From NCBI RefSeq assembly GCF_023540835.1, contig NZ_JALKCU010000001.1:186001-250000 (forward strand): DNA of 64,000 bases, in the 5' to 3' direction. The translations under genes and the position numbers were made by a program. This stretch comes from Marivivens geojensis (GTDB lineage Bacteria; Pseudomonadota; Alphaproteobacteria; Rhodobacterales; Rhodobacteraceae). Below, one piece after another: positions 34,012 to 42,016 of the stretch (position 1 is its first letter; the number at the start of each line of letters is the position of its first letter). The notes under the pieces were generated by a model. That model worked only from the letters and a program-made list of their open reading frames with translations, ran no database searches and was not told the origin of the DNA.

Positions 34012-34680
34012 TTGTCAATCAGCCCGAAGTTGGCCCTGCTGGAAGAATACGCCCTCGTCGCGCGCGCCTTATCGGCACCGGCGCGTCTGATGCTGCTGGA
34101 ACAACTGGCGCAAGGCGAACGCGGGGTCGAGGCTCTTGCCGACAAGACAGGCCTGACCATCGCCAACTGCTCGCAGCACCTGCAACAGTTGCGCCGCGCC
34201 GCACTCGTCACCAGCCGCCGCGACGGCAAGGCGGTGATCTACCGGCTGACCGACGCGAAGACGCTTCAACTGATGGACCTTCTGCGCATCGTTGCGGAGC
34301 GGAACCTCGCGCAGGTCGAGCGCATCTTGCGGGGGCTCTCGGGCGGCGAGGATGCCCCTGAGCCGGTCAGCAGAGAAGACCTGTCAGCCTGGATCGCCGA
34401 AGGTTCTGTGACCGTGCTCGATGTTCGCCCCGCGGACGAATACGCTGCAGGTCACATTTCGGGTGCGCACAACATGACGCTGACGGAGATCGAGCGGATC
34501 GTCCCGACGCTCGATCCGGCCACCGAAATCGTGGCCTATTGCAGGGGCCCTTATTGCATCTATGCCCACCAGGCTGTCGCCGCACTTCGCAAACACGGCC
34601 TCAATGCGCGCCGCCTTGACGGCGGTCTGCCGGAGTGGCGCGAGGATGGAAGGGTTGTGGAAACGGCCGCGATGAACTGA
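34012..34680 (+). CDS. ArsR family regulator fused to a rhodanese domain
   Basis: A 222-residue fusion, start TTG 34012 preceded by AGGAGG at 34000-34005. Residues 10-100 are an ArsR winged helix (ALSAPARLMLLEQLAQGERG; recognition helix around ANCSQHLQQLRR with Cys53). Residues 118-215 are a rhodanese with active Cys177 and a second Cys182 (YCRGPYCIYA). The fusion suggests that a sulfur modification on the rhodanese cysteine controls DNA binding. It lacks the two-cysteine arrangement of the SqrR/BigR persulfide sensors in the helix-turn-helix part. It is divergent from the operon it most likely represses. Confidence 0.9.
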   Translation: MSISPKLALLEEYALVARALSAPARLMLLEQLAQGERGVEALADKTGLTIANCSQHLQQLRRAALVTSRRDGKAVIYRLTDAKTLQLMDLLRIVAERNLAQVERILRGLSGGEDAPEPVSREDLSAWIAEGSVTVLDVRPADEYAAGHISGAHNMTLTEIERIVPTLDPATEIVAYCRGPYCIYAHQAVAALRKHGLNARRLDGGLPEWREDGRVVETAAMN

Positions 34681-34932
34681 CCATAGCAGCCTGATCACTC
34701 CATATATAAAAGTTTGCGCTGGCAAGCGCGATAGGGCTCGGTTGAATGACTGCATTCTCGTCATTTGACTGCTTCCGCGAAGAGTAATCGACCGGCAGCT
34801 TTGGGCCGGTTGTGTATCATCGCCTCGTCGATATTGCTTTGAGCAACCCCGGGACCGCTTTCGGGACCACTTCTGCGAAAGCGCCCACCACTAACCCTCT
34901 ATAATTTCATCGAAATTGGCGGTGTTAGATTG
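34681..34932. other. Right end of the island, non-coding
   Basis: No gene is seen between the ArsR-rhodanese stop and attR. It holds two GGGACC dodecamers (34851, 34863) and a 15-bp palindrome AATTTC-ATC-GAAATT at 34903-34917 which could bind an accessory factor of excision. Confidence 0.5.
34851..34874 (+). repeat. GGGACC dodecamers beside attR (probable integrase arm sites)
   Basis: GGGACCGCTTTC at 34851 and GGGACCACTTCT at 34863, one 12-bp step apart and in the same orientation as those next to attL. Presence at both ends, same spacing, fits arm-type sites used by the first recombinase. Confidence 0.65.
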
Positions 34933-34950
34933 CCCTTCAGCGGCACCAGT
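34933..34950 (+). repeat. attR, 18-bp duplicate of the tRNA-Thr end
   Basis: CCCTTCAGCGGCACCAGT, identical to 18429-18446. No tRNA precedes it; it marks the right boundary of the island. Chromosomal sequence with an nsrR-like gene starts after it. Confidence 0.9.
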
Positions 34951-35016
34951 TTATCTGGAACAGTCTTGAGCTTTAGAGTCCAATGGATCGGCCCTGTAAG
35001 GGTGCATTTCGTTCCG

Positions 35017-35496
35017 TCAGCTTGTGGCTTCGATCGCGTTGCATTCAACTGATGCCAATGGTGCGGTCATCGCAAAGATGTCGACCAGTCCGCAATTTCC
35101 CTTGACCAGATCTTCGAGGGTCACGAGGTCTAGTTCGTGAAAGAACGCCTCAAGTGCACGACCGATGGCGACCCGAAGGCGGCAGGCTTTGACCAATGGG
35201 CATGTGTTTGTGGCTTCAGAGAAGCATTCAGTAAACGGAACATCCGCCTCAAAAATACGGAAAACTTCGCCGATGTTGATTTTGGCCGCGTCCCGCGCCA
35301 ACCGAACCCCGCCGGTGCGACCGCGTGTTGCATCCACGAACCCGTTTACGTGCAGCGTATGAACGACCTGCGCCAAATGGTTGGCAGAGGCGTTGCAGGC
35401 GTCTGCAATGATGGACGATGGCGTGATCTGGTCCAAATGTGTGCCGCAATACATCAAAACACGTATCGCAAGGTTTGTACGGGTGGTGAGGCGCAA
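35017..35496 (-). CDS. nsrR: Rrf2 family iron-sulfur regulator, NsrR-like
   Basis: A 159-residue Rrf2 protein: MRLTTRTNLAIRVLMYCG, helix-turn-helix around ACNASANHLAQVVHTL, wing at RGRTGGVRLA, and the cluster ligands Cys91, Cys99 and Cys105 in ECFSEATNTCPLVKAC. This is the NsrR pattern, a [Fe-S] repressor relieved by nitric oxide that controls flavohaemoglobin and related detoxification genes. Its targets are not in view. It stands alone, between attR and the alcohol dehydrogenase operon. IscR-like alternatives are less likely because of the NsrR-type EC-F...NTC motif. Confidence 0.85.
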   Translation of the reverse strand: MRLTTRTNLAIRVLMYCGTHLDQITPSSIIADACNASANHLAQVVHTLHVNGFVDATRGRTGGVRLARDAAKINIGEVFRIFEADVPFTECFSEATNTCPLVKACRLRVAIGRALEAFFHELDLVTLEDLVKGNCGLVDIFAMTAPLASVECNAIEATS

Positions 35497-35619
35497 CGGA
35501 AAATTCCTCTCATCAAATGACTAGAGGTCAAAAATCACGTTTCTGTGCGCTCGTAACTGATCCAGATCAGAATTTCGGTGCGTTTTCGCAGAAAAGTTTA
35601 GTCAGATATGCAGAATTTA

Positions 35620-35647
35620 CCCTGATCCAATGGTGATTGGATCAGGG
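35620..35647 (-). terminator. Terminator of the amidohydrolase-TRAP-ligase-dehydrogenase operon
   Basis: CCCTGATCCAAT-GGTG-ATTGGATCAGGG, twelve perfect pairs, lies 8 bp beyond the alcohol dehydrogenase stop. On the minus strand it is followed by TAAATTCTG, a weak T-tract. It may also insulate nsrR. Confidence 0.75.
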
Positions 35648-35655
35648 CGTGATCA

Positions 35656-36801
35656 TTAGATGACGGCTTCAAACAGGGCGCGAACGTTAGCCTCGTTCAG
35701 TTCAACAGGGTTACCGCCGCAAGATGGGTCGGCTAGGGCTGCAGGAACCAGTTCGTCAATTTTGTCCAAAGTTGCGCCCATTTCGCGGAGTTTGCGCGGG
35801 ATGGCGAAGCTATCGTTGAACTCTTGGACAAAGGTACGGAACCCGTCAAAGCCACCCGAAACGCCGATATAGCTTGCTGCGCGGTCAAAACGATCAGCGA
35901 TCAATGGGGCGTTCAGTTCCAGCACCGCAGGCATACACACAGCGTTCGTTGTGCCGTGGTGGGTGTTGAACACCGCGCCGATGGGGTGCGACAGCGCGTG
36001 AATAGCGCCGAGACCCTTTTGGAAAGCAACGGCCCCCATTGCCGCTGCAGCCATCATGTTTGCGCGAGCCTCAAGGTCGGTGCCGTCTGCGTAAGCCCGT
36101 GGCAGGTTTTCGACGACTAAGCGCATCCCTTCGAGCGCAATACCTTGGCTCATCGGATGATAGAACGGGCTGCTGAAGGCTTCGACACAGTGCGCAAAGG
36201 CATCGAGGCCTGTGCCAGCGGTGATGAACTTCGGCATCCCAACGGTCAGTTCAGGGTCGGAAATCACAACGGTCGGCAGAACCTTCGGGTGGAAGATGAT
36301 CTTTTTGACGTGTGTTTCCGAATTGGTGATGACCGAGGCGCGGCCGACTTCGGACCCTGTGCCTGCAGTCGTCGGAACAGCGATGATCGGTGCGATGGCG
36401 TCTGCGTTCGCGCGGGTCCACCAGTCGCCAATGTCCTCAAAGTCCCAGATCGGACGGTTCTGGCCCGCCATGAAAGCGACCATTTTGCCGAGGTCGAGGC
36501 CAGAGCCACCGCCAAAGGCAATCACACCGTCATGACCCCCAGCTTTGTAGGCTTCAACGCCCGCAGCGAGGTTCAATTCGGTCGGGTTTGGGTCTACTTC
36601 GGCGAAAATAGCGCGACCAAAACCAGCCTCGTCCATGATGTCCAAGGTCTGCTGCGTGATCGCCATGCTGGCAAGCCCACGGTCCGTCACCAGCAGAGGG
36701 CGCGTGATGCCTGCTTGGGCCAAGGCTGCAGGGAGTTCTTTGATCCGGCCTGCGCCGAACTTCACAGCGGTCGGATAGGACCAGTTACCGATGAGGTTCA
36801 T
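35656..36801 (-). CDS. Iron-containing (type III) alcohol dehydrogenase
   Basis: A 381-residue Fe-dependent alcohol dehydrogenase. NAD-binding GGGSGLDLGKMVAFMAG, TTAGTGSEVGRASVI, the metal-site region FITAGTGLDAFAHCVEAF, and GAIHALSHPIGAVFNTHHG with the conserved histidines are present. It is the last gene of the seven-gene operon and overlaps the aldehyde dehydrogenase gene by 4 bp, so it should form the aldehyde used by that enzyme. Substrate unknown; see the operon finding. Confidence 0.93.
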   Translation of the reverse strand: MNLIGNWSYPTAVKFGAGRIKELPAALAQAGITRPLLVTDRGLASMAITQQTLDIMDEAGFGRAIFAEVDPNPTELNLAAGVEAYKAGGHDGVIAFGGGSGLDLGKMVAFMAGQNRPIWDFEDIGDWWTRANADAIAPIIAVPTTAGTGSEVGRASVITNSETHVKKIIFHPKVLPTVVISDPELTVGMPKFITAGTGLDAFAHCVEAFSSPFYHPMSQGIALEGMRLVVENLPRAYADGTDLEARANMMAAAAMGAVAFQKGLGAIHALSHPIGAVFNTHHGTTNAVCMPAVLELNAPLIADRFDRAASYIGVSGGFDGFRTFVQEFNDSFAIPRKLREMGATLDKIDELVPAALADPSCGGNPVELNEANVRALFEAVI

Positions 36802-38180
36802 TTCGTCACCTTCTTAAGATGGTAGGATTTTGGACGTGTGAGGTTGTGGTAGCCGATCACGGACAAGCCACCGCCGCGACCCGTATCTTTGCAGCCCGTC
36901 CAGCACAAACCCGGATCGAGGTAGTCCGCGCGATTTAGGAACACAGTGCCTGTTTCGAGCTGATCGCCCACGGCTTGTGCGCGCTCGACATCTTGGGTCC
37001 AGAGGGAAACCGTCAGGCCGTAGTCGCTGTCATTCATCAGCGCAATGGCTTCGGCGTCTGACGAAACCTTCATGATGCCAACGACTGGGCCGAACGACTC
37101 TTCACGCATGACGCGCATGTCATGGGTGACGTTGGTCAGGATTTGCGGTGTCAGGTAGGCAGCGCCGTCGTCACCTTCCATCGTCGGAATATGCGTGACT
37201 GCGCCAGCCTCAACTGCCTCTGCGATCTGCGCACGAACCTCAGTTGCAAAGCGGACGTTGGCCATCGGGCCAATCGTCGTGTCGCTGTCCAGCGGATTGC
37301 CGAGCTTGTAGCCCTTGACCACCGCAACGGCCTTTTCGACAAAAGCGTCATAGAGGCTTTCGTGGACGTAAATCCGTTCGATGCCGCAGCAGCACTGACC
37401 CGAGTTGAACATCGCTGCGTCAACCAGTGTATCAACGGCTGCGTCCAGATCGGCGTCCTCCATGACGTAGCCTGGATCTTTACCGCCGAGCTCTAGGCCC
37501 ACGCCAGTAAAGGTGCCTGCCGCAGCGCGCTCCATCGCCTTGCCGCCGCCAACAGAGCCCGTGAAGTTCACAAAGTTAAAAGCCCGACCTGCGATCAGAT
37601 CATTGGTCGTGTCGTGATCGAGGAAGACGTTGATGAACACGTCCTCTGGCACGCCAGCAGAGTGGAACGCCTTTGCCATGCGTTCACCGACCAGCAGGGT
37701 CTGCGTCGCATGTTTTAGGATAACCGTATTGCCCGCGATTAGCGCAGGCGCGACCGTGTTGATCGCGGTCATGTAGGGGTAGTTCCACGGCGCTACGACG
37801 AACACGACGCCATGCGGAACACGTTTGATGTAGCGCTTAAAAGTCGCGTCCTCGCCCACTTGCATATCGGCGAGGCTGCTCTCTGCAATTTGCGCCATGT
37901 AGCTTGCGCGTTCTTCAAAGCCACGGAATTCGCCGCCATAACGCACGGGGCGACCCATCATATGCGCCAGTTCTGGTACGACCTCATCGTTCATTGCGCC
38001 AACGGCAGCGACGCCAGCCAGCACCAGATCAATGCGTTCCTTCAACGGACGCGCGGCCCATGCGGCCTGTGCTGCGCGCGCGCGTTCAGCGACGGCAAAA
38101 GCCTCGTCGCGGCTCAGCGTATCACGGGTGGCGTAAACTGACCCGTCGATGGGCGAAATACACTTCAGTTGCCCTGTCAT
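36798..38180 (-). CDS. Aldehyde dehydrogenase family protein
   Basis: A 460-residue NAD(P)-dependent aldehyde dehydrogenase. The nucleotide-site phrases VVAPWNYPYMTAINTVAPAL and FTGSVGGGKAMER, the general base in LELGGKDPGYV, and the catalytic Cys in FNSGQCCCGIERIYV are all present. Three adjacent cysteines at the active site are uncommon but known in relatives. It lies 15 bp after the ligase gene and overlaps the alcohol dehydrogenase gene. Confidence 0.93.
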   Translation of the reverse strand: MTGQLKCISPIDGSVYATRDTLSRDEAFAVAERARAAQAAWAARPLKERIDLVLAGVAAVGAMNDEVVPELAHMMGRPVRYGGEFRGFEERASYMAQIAESSLADMQVGEDATFKRYIKRVPHGVVFVVAPWNYPYMTAINTVAPALIAGNTVILKHATQTLLVGERMAKAFHSAGVPEDVFINVFLDHDTTNDLIAGRAFNFVNFTGSVGGGKAMERAAAGTFTGVGLELGGKDPGYVMEDADLDAAVDTLVDAAMFNSGQCCCGIERIYVHESLYDAFVEKAVAVVKGYKLGNPLDSDTTIGPMANVRFATEVRAQIAEAVEAGAVTHIPTMEGDDGAAYLTPQILTNVTHDMRVMREESFGPVVGIMKVSSDAEAIALMNDSDYGLTVSLWTQDVERAQAVGDQLETGTVFLNRADYLDPGLCWTGCKDTGRGGGLSVIGYHNLTRPKSYHLKKVTK

Positions 38181-38195
38181 AATGTCCTCATAGGG

Positions 38196-39548
38196 TTAAG
38201 AGCGTTCAAAGCCGCGTGCGACTTCGTAGTCGGTCACGACGCGGTCAAAATCTTCGATTTCTACTTCTGCGGCGCGGGCATAATGGTCAACGGCCCAATC
38301 ACCGAATGCTTCGCGAAGCATGTCAGATTTCACTAGTGCCGAACGAGCATCGCGCAGCGTTTGTGGGATCGACTCGACCTCTGCGTCATAAGCATCCCCA
38401 GTGAATGGGGCGCCGAGTGTCAGGCCCTCTTCGATACCTGCGATACCAGCGGCAAGTTGCGCTGCCATAGCGAGGTAGGGGTTCAAATCGGACCCGCCCA
38501 CGCGACATTCGACCCGCACGCCTTTGGTGTTTTCACCGCAAAGACGGAAACCCGCGGTGCGGTTATCGACCGACCAAATGATCCGCGTGGGTGCAAAGGT
38601 GCCTTTCTGGAACCGTTTGTAACTATTGATGTAGGGGGCGAGGAAATAGGTGTAATCCGCAGCGTATTTCAGCAGACCCGCCATGTAGGATTTCATCACC
38701 GCCGACATGCCGCGTTTGTCTGCTGGGTCATAAAACGCGTTCGCGCCGTCTTTCCAGAGTGATTGGTGAACGTGAGCGGAGGAGCCAACCTTGCTATGGT
38801 GATACTTCGCCATAAAGCTCGCCGCGTGACCGTTCTGCCAAGCGATCTCCTTGATCGCGTTTTTGGCGATGGTGTGATAGTCGGCCGTCAGCATGGCCTC
38901 GGCGTATTTGATGTTGAGTTCTTCCTGACCAGCCTCGGCCTCGCCTTTCGAGTTTTCGATCGGGATTTCAGCAGCGTAAAGGTGATTACGGATCGGGCGC
39001 ATCACGCTTTCTTCCTTGGTCGTTTGAAAGATGTGATAGTCTTCGTTGTAGCCCGAAATAGGCTCTAAATCGCGGAAACCGCTCTTGCGGATGTGGTCAT
39101 AGCTCTTTTCGAACAAGAAGAATTCGAGCTCGGTCGCCATCATCGCGGTATAGCCCAACGCCTCAAGCCGTTTGATCTGCTTTTTCAGCATCGCGCGGGG
39201 GGAGTGTTCGACTTCTTTGTGGGTGTGGTGGTCGATCAGATCGCACAGAACCATCGCTGTGCCCTCAAGCCACGGCACAGGGCGGATCGTGCCCAGATCG
39301 GGTTTCATCACGTAGTCGCCATAGCCTGCTTCCCACGAGGTTGACGCGTAACCGTCGGGCGTCGCCATCTCTAGGTCAGTGGCCAGCAGGTAGTTGCAGC
39401 AATGGGTTTCTTCCCATGCGCTGTCGATAAAATGCTGGGCATGGAACCGTTTGCCCATCAAGCGACCCTGCATGTCGATACCGCAGACCAAGATGGTATC
39501 GTATGTGCCGTCAGATACCCGAGCCTTGAGCGTGTCGAAGTCTAGCAT
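38196..39548 (-). CDS. Glutamine synthetase family ligase (gamma-glutamyl amine ligase type)
   Basis: A 450-residue protein of the GlnA family but not a housekeeping GlnA: it lacks the standard N-terminal beta-grasp sequence and the adenylylation-site context. Seen are MATELEFFLFEKSYDH (metal-site glutamate), HVHQSLWKDG, and APTRIIWSVDNRTAGFRLCG (ATP/Arg site). Relatives such as PuuA, IpuC and GlnA3 join glutamate to an amine through the gamma-carboxyl. With the two dehydrogenases and an N-formylglutamate amidohydrolase-like enzyme in the operon, it probably glutamylates an imported amine or amino alcohol. Confidence 0.88.
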   Translation of the reverse strand: MLDFDTLKARVSDGTYDTILVCGIDMQGRLMGKRFHAQHFIDSAWEETHCCNYLLATDLEMATPDGYASTSWEAGYGDYVMKPDLGTIRPVPWLEGTAMVLCDLIDHHTHKEVEHSPRAMLKKQIKRLEALGYTAMMATELEFFLFEKSYDHIRKSGFRDLEPISGYNEDYHIFQTTKEESVMRPIRNHLYAAEIPIENSKGEAEAGQEELNIKYAEAMLTADYHTIAKNAIKEIAWQNGHAASFMAKYHHSKVGSSAHVHQSLWKDGANAFYDPADKRGMSAVMKSYMAGLLKYAADYTYFLAPYINSYKRFQKGTFAPTRIIWSVDNRTAGFRLCGENTKGVRVECRVGGSDLNPYLAMAAQLAAGIAGIEEGLTLGAPFTGDAYDAEVESIPQTLRDARSALVKSDMLREAFGDWAVDHYARAAEVEIEDFDRVVTDYEVARGFERS

Positions 39549-39572
39549 GGCGATGTTCTCCGTCGTTTAGGT

Positions 39573-39599
39573 GCCCTGCCGATGGGATACCGGCAGGGC
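39573..39599 (-). promoter_or_regulatory. Intercistronic hairpin between dctP and the ligase gene
   Basis: GCCCTGCCG (39573-39581) pairs perfectly with CGGCAGGGC (39591-39599). It lies just after the dctP stop and 25 bp before the ligase start. No T-run. Such hairpins after binding-protein genes stabilise the upstream mRNA and lower downstream expression. Confidence 0.55.
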
Positions 39600-39607
39600 G
39601 ATTGCTC

Positions 39608-40642
39608 TTAGCTGTAGCGGTAAGGACGGCCAGCTTTGGCCATGTCCGCGTTGTATTTCTTGATGATTTCAACAACGCGCGCTTTGGTCGGGGATTCTGC
39701 GGCGATTTCGTCCCAGAATTCCAACGCCTTGGCTTCGACGGTTGCCCATTCAGCATCTGGGATCGAAGTGAGCTGCATCTTGGTGCCATCGACACGCAGC
39801 GATGCTTCACCACCCCAATACCACCACTGGCGATAGTAGTGTGACTGGTCGGTGCAGACGCGGAACAGGGTCTGGAGGTCCTCAGGCAGTTCGTTCCAAC
39901 GATCCATGTTCGCAAAGAACGACCCAGCCCAAGCGCCAGAGATGTTGTTTGTGAGGAAGTAGTTGGTCACGTCAGCCCAGCCAACGGTGTAGTCTTCGGT
40001 GATGCCTGACCACGCGATACCGTCCAGTTCGCCTGTCTGCATTGCGACTTCGACGTCTTCCCACGGAATAGTCACTGGAACGACGCCGAACTGGGACATA
40101 AAGCGGCCAGCCGTCGGGAAGGTAAAGATGCGCTTGCCCTGAAGATCAGCGAGGCTGTTGATCGGGTCTTTGGTTGCAAAGTGGCATGGGTCCCAAGAGC
40201 CAGCTGAGATGTGCTTTACGCCAACTTTGGAATACTCTTCATCCCAGATTTCGTTCAGTCCGTATTGGTTGAACAGCACTGGCACGTCGAGCGAGTAGCG
40301 TGATGCGAAGGGGAAGTAGCCGCCGAACACGGTCACTTCGGTCGGGGACGCCATGGAGTCATCGTCCGACTGAACTGCATCAATTGTGCCGCGCTGCATC
40401 GCGCGGAACAATTCGCCCGTCGGAACCAGCTGGTCTGCAAAGTAGAGTTCGATCTGCATGCGGTCGCCTGCGATCTTGTTGAACATGTCGATTGCGGGTT
40501 TCACAACATGCTCAGCCAGAGCCGGACCTGCATAGGTCTGCATCCGCCAAGTGATGGTCGATTGAGCAATAGCCGGAGCCGCGAGTGGCGTTGCCAATGC
40601 GCCGACACCAGCGGTGGCTAGAAACTTACGTCTTGTCGTCAT
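39608..40642 (-). CDS. dctP: TRAP transporter substrate-binding protein, DctP type
   Basis: A 344-residue periplasmic binding protein with a Tat-like leader (MTTRRKFLATAGVGALAT). The family phrases TWRMQTYAGPALAEHVVKP, GKRIFTFPTAGRFMSQFGV and GELDGIAWSGITEDYTVGW are seen; the Arg that binds ligand carboxylates should lie in the KRIF-T-PTAGR region. It binds the substrate that the operon degrades; TRAP systems usually carry carboxylate-containing molecules. It is followed by a hairpin that may allow its surplus production. Confidence 0.93.
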   Translation of the reverse strand: MTTRRKFLATAGVGALATPLAAPAIAQSTITWRMQTYAGPALAEHVVKPAIDMFNKIAGDRMQIELYFADQLVPTGELFRAMQRGTIDAVQSDDDSMASPTEVTVFGGYFPFASRYSLDVPVLFNQYGLNEIWDEEYSKVGVKHISAGSWDPCHFATKDPINSLADLQGKRIFTFPTAGRFMSQFGVVPVTIPWEDVEVAMQTGELDGIAWSGITEDYTVGWADVTNYFLTNNISGAWAGSFFANMDRWNELPEDLQTLFRVCTDQSHYYRQWWYWGGEASLRVDGTKMQLTSIPDAEWATVEAKALEFWDEIAAESPTKARVVEIIKKYNADMAKAGRPYRYS

Positions 40643-40693
40643 TTCTCTTCTCCTTGTTGGGGTTGATCGGCCCTGTTCAGGCTCTTTTATTAG

Positions 40694-42016
40694 TTAATTT
40701 CCGTAAACCGAGTTCGGCAGCCACATCGCGATGTCGGGTATGATCATCACGAGCGCGAGTGCGAGCACCATCAACAACACAAACGGCACGATGGAGCGGT
40801 AGATGTCGCGAAGTCCGATCTCTGGCGGGGCCATCGCCCGCATGAGAAAAAGGTTATAGCCAAAGGGCGGCGTCATATACGCAATCTGCGTGGTGATGGT
40901 GTAGAGAACGCCATACCAAATCAGGTCAAAGCCGAGCTGATCCACCAGCGGCACGTAGAGCGGCGCCACAATCACTAGCATCGCCGTATCGTCGAGGAAG
41001 GTGCCCATGACGATAAAGCTCAGTTGCATCAGGATCAGGATCGTCCAAGGGCTCAGGTGCATTTGTTCGGTGAACAGATCCTTAATCGCGTTCACCGCGC
41101 CCAAGCCGTCAAAGATCGCTCCAAAGCCTAGCGCGGCTAGAATGATCCACATGAACATGCACGAAATACCCAAGGTCTGTTTGACTGAGGTCTCAAAGAC
41201 GTCTTTCGTCATGCGGCCTTTCAGCACCGCAGCAACAAACGCGGCCATCGCGCCAATCGCAGAGCTTTCCACCAGCGAGGTCCAGCCGTTCACAAACGGC
41301 ACCATCATTGACGCAAAGATCACGAGCGGCAGAACACCAGCGCGCAGCAGGCGCATCTTTTCGGCAGTCGAGACATTGCGTTCGTCCTCTGGAAGCGCAG
41401 GGCCGAGCTCGGGATTAATGCGGCAACGGATGTAGATGTAGATGATGAACATCGCAGCCATCATCAGGCCAGGCACTACCCCAGCGAGCCACAGTTGCCC
41501 GACGGGCTGACGTGCGATCATCGCATAAAGCACGAGAACGACAGACGGCGGCACGAGGATACCAAGCGACGATCCCGCCTGAATAACGCCCGTCACCATG
41601 ATCTTATCGTATTTGCGCTTTAGCAGTTCAGGCAGCGCAATCGTCGCGCCAATCGCCATGCCGGCGACCGACAAACCATTCATCGCGGAGATCAGGACCA
41701 TCAGGCCAATTGTTCCGATGGCCAGACCACCACGCACTGGACCCATCCAAACGTGGAACATCTTGTAGAGGTCGTCGGCGATCTTTGACTCAGACAACAC
41801 GTAGCCCATGAAAATGAACATCGGCAACGTGAGCATCGGATACCATTTCATCAGCTTCATCGCGGCCGAGAAGGGCACATCGACGCCACCAACGCCCCAC
41901 AGCAACATCCCTGCAGCCGCACCAACAAAACCGATAGCCCCAAAGACGCGCTGCCCCGTAAAGAGCATCACCATCATGGTGCTGAACATCACTATGGCGA
42001 TCATTTCATAGGACAT
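40694..42016 (-). CDS. dctM: TRAP transporter large permease, DctM type
   Basis: A 440-residue inner-membrane protein with about twelve helices; MYKMFHVWMGPVRGGLAIG, in part, AMNGLSVAGMAIGATIALP and GVIQAGSSLGILVPPSVVL are family hallmarks. It imports the ligand held by DctP using the sodium gradient. Start ATG 42016 overlaps the small-permease stop by one base. Confidence 0.94.
   Translation of the reverse strand: MSYEMIAIVMFSTMMVMLFTGQRVFGAIGFVGAAAGMLLWGVGGVDVPFSAAMKLMKWYPMLTLPMFIFMGYVLSESKIADDLYKMFHVWMGPVRGGLAIGTIGLMVLISAMNGLSVAGMAIGATIALPELLKRKYDKIMVTGVIQAGSSLGILVPPSVVLVLYAMIARQPVGQLWLAGVVPGLMMAAMFIIYIYIRCRINPELGPALPEDERNVSTAEKMRLLRAGVLPLVIFASMMVPFVNGWTSLVESSAIGAMAAFVAAVLKGRMTKDVFETSVKQTLGISCMFMWIILAALGFGAIFDGLGAVNAIKDLFTEQMHLSPWTILILMQLSFIVMGTFLDDTAMLVIVAPLYVPLVDQLGFDLIWYGVLYTITTQIAYMTPPFGYNLFLMRAMAPPEIGLRDIYRSIVPFVLLMVLALALVMIIPDIAMWLPNSVYGN

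Larger units (their letters stand above)
18429..34950. mobile_element. Integrated genomic island in tRNA-Thr (about 16.5 kb)
   Basis: The 18-bp tRNA end CCCTTCAGCGGCACCAGT is present at 18429-18446 and again at 34933-34950; the first copy completes the tRNA gene and the second is an orphan. A tyrosine recombinase gene begins 172 bp after the left copy. GGGACC-type 12-bp repeats lie just inside both ends. Cargo comprises two recombinases, unknown genes, a metal module and a sulfur-relay module. No conjugation, phage structural, plasmid replication or transposase genes are recognisable, so it is an integrative element that is mobilised by others or a decayed one. GC content rises clearly from about 24.37 kb on. 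Confidence 0.9.

Noticed and set aside
18429-34950. Prophage or conjugative element
   Set aside because: No terminase, capsid, tail, relaxase or type IV secretion gene is recognisable.
34930-34952. Second tRNA-Thr gene
   Set aside because: Only the last 18 bases of the tRNA are present; no cloverleaf can be formed upstream.
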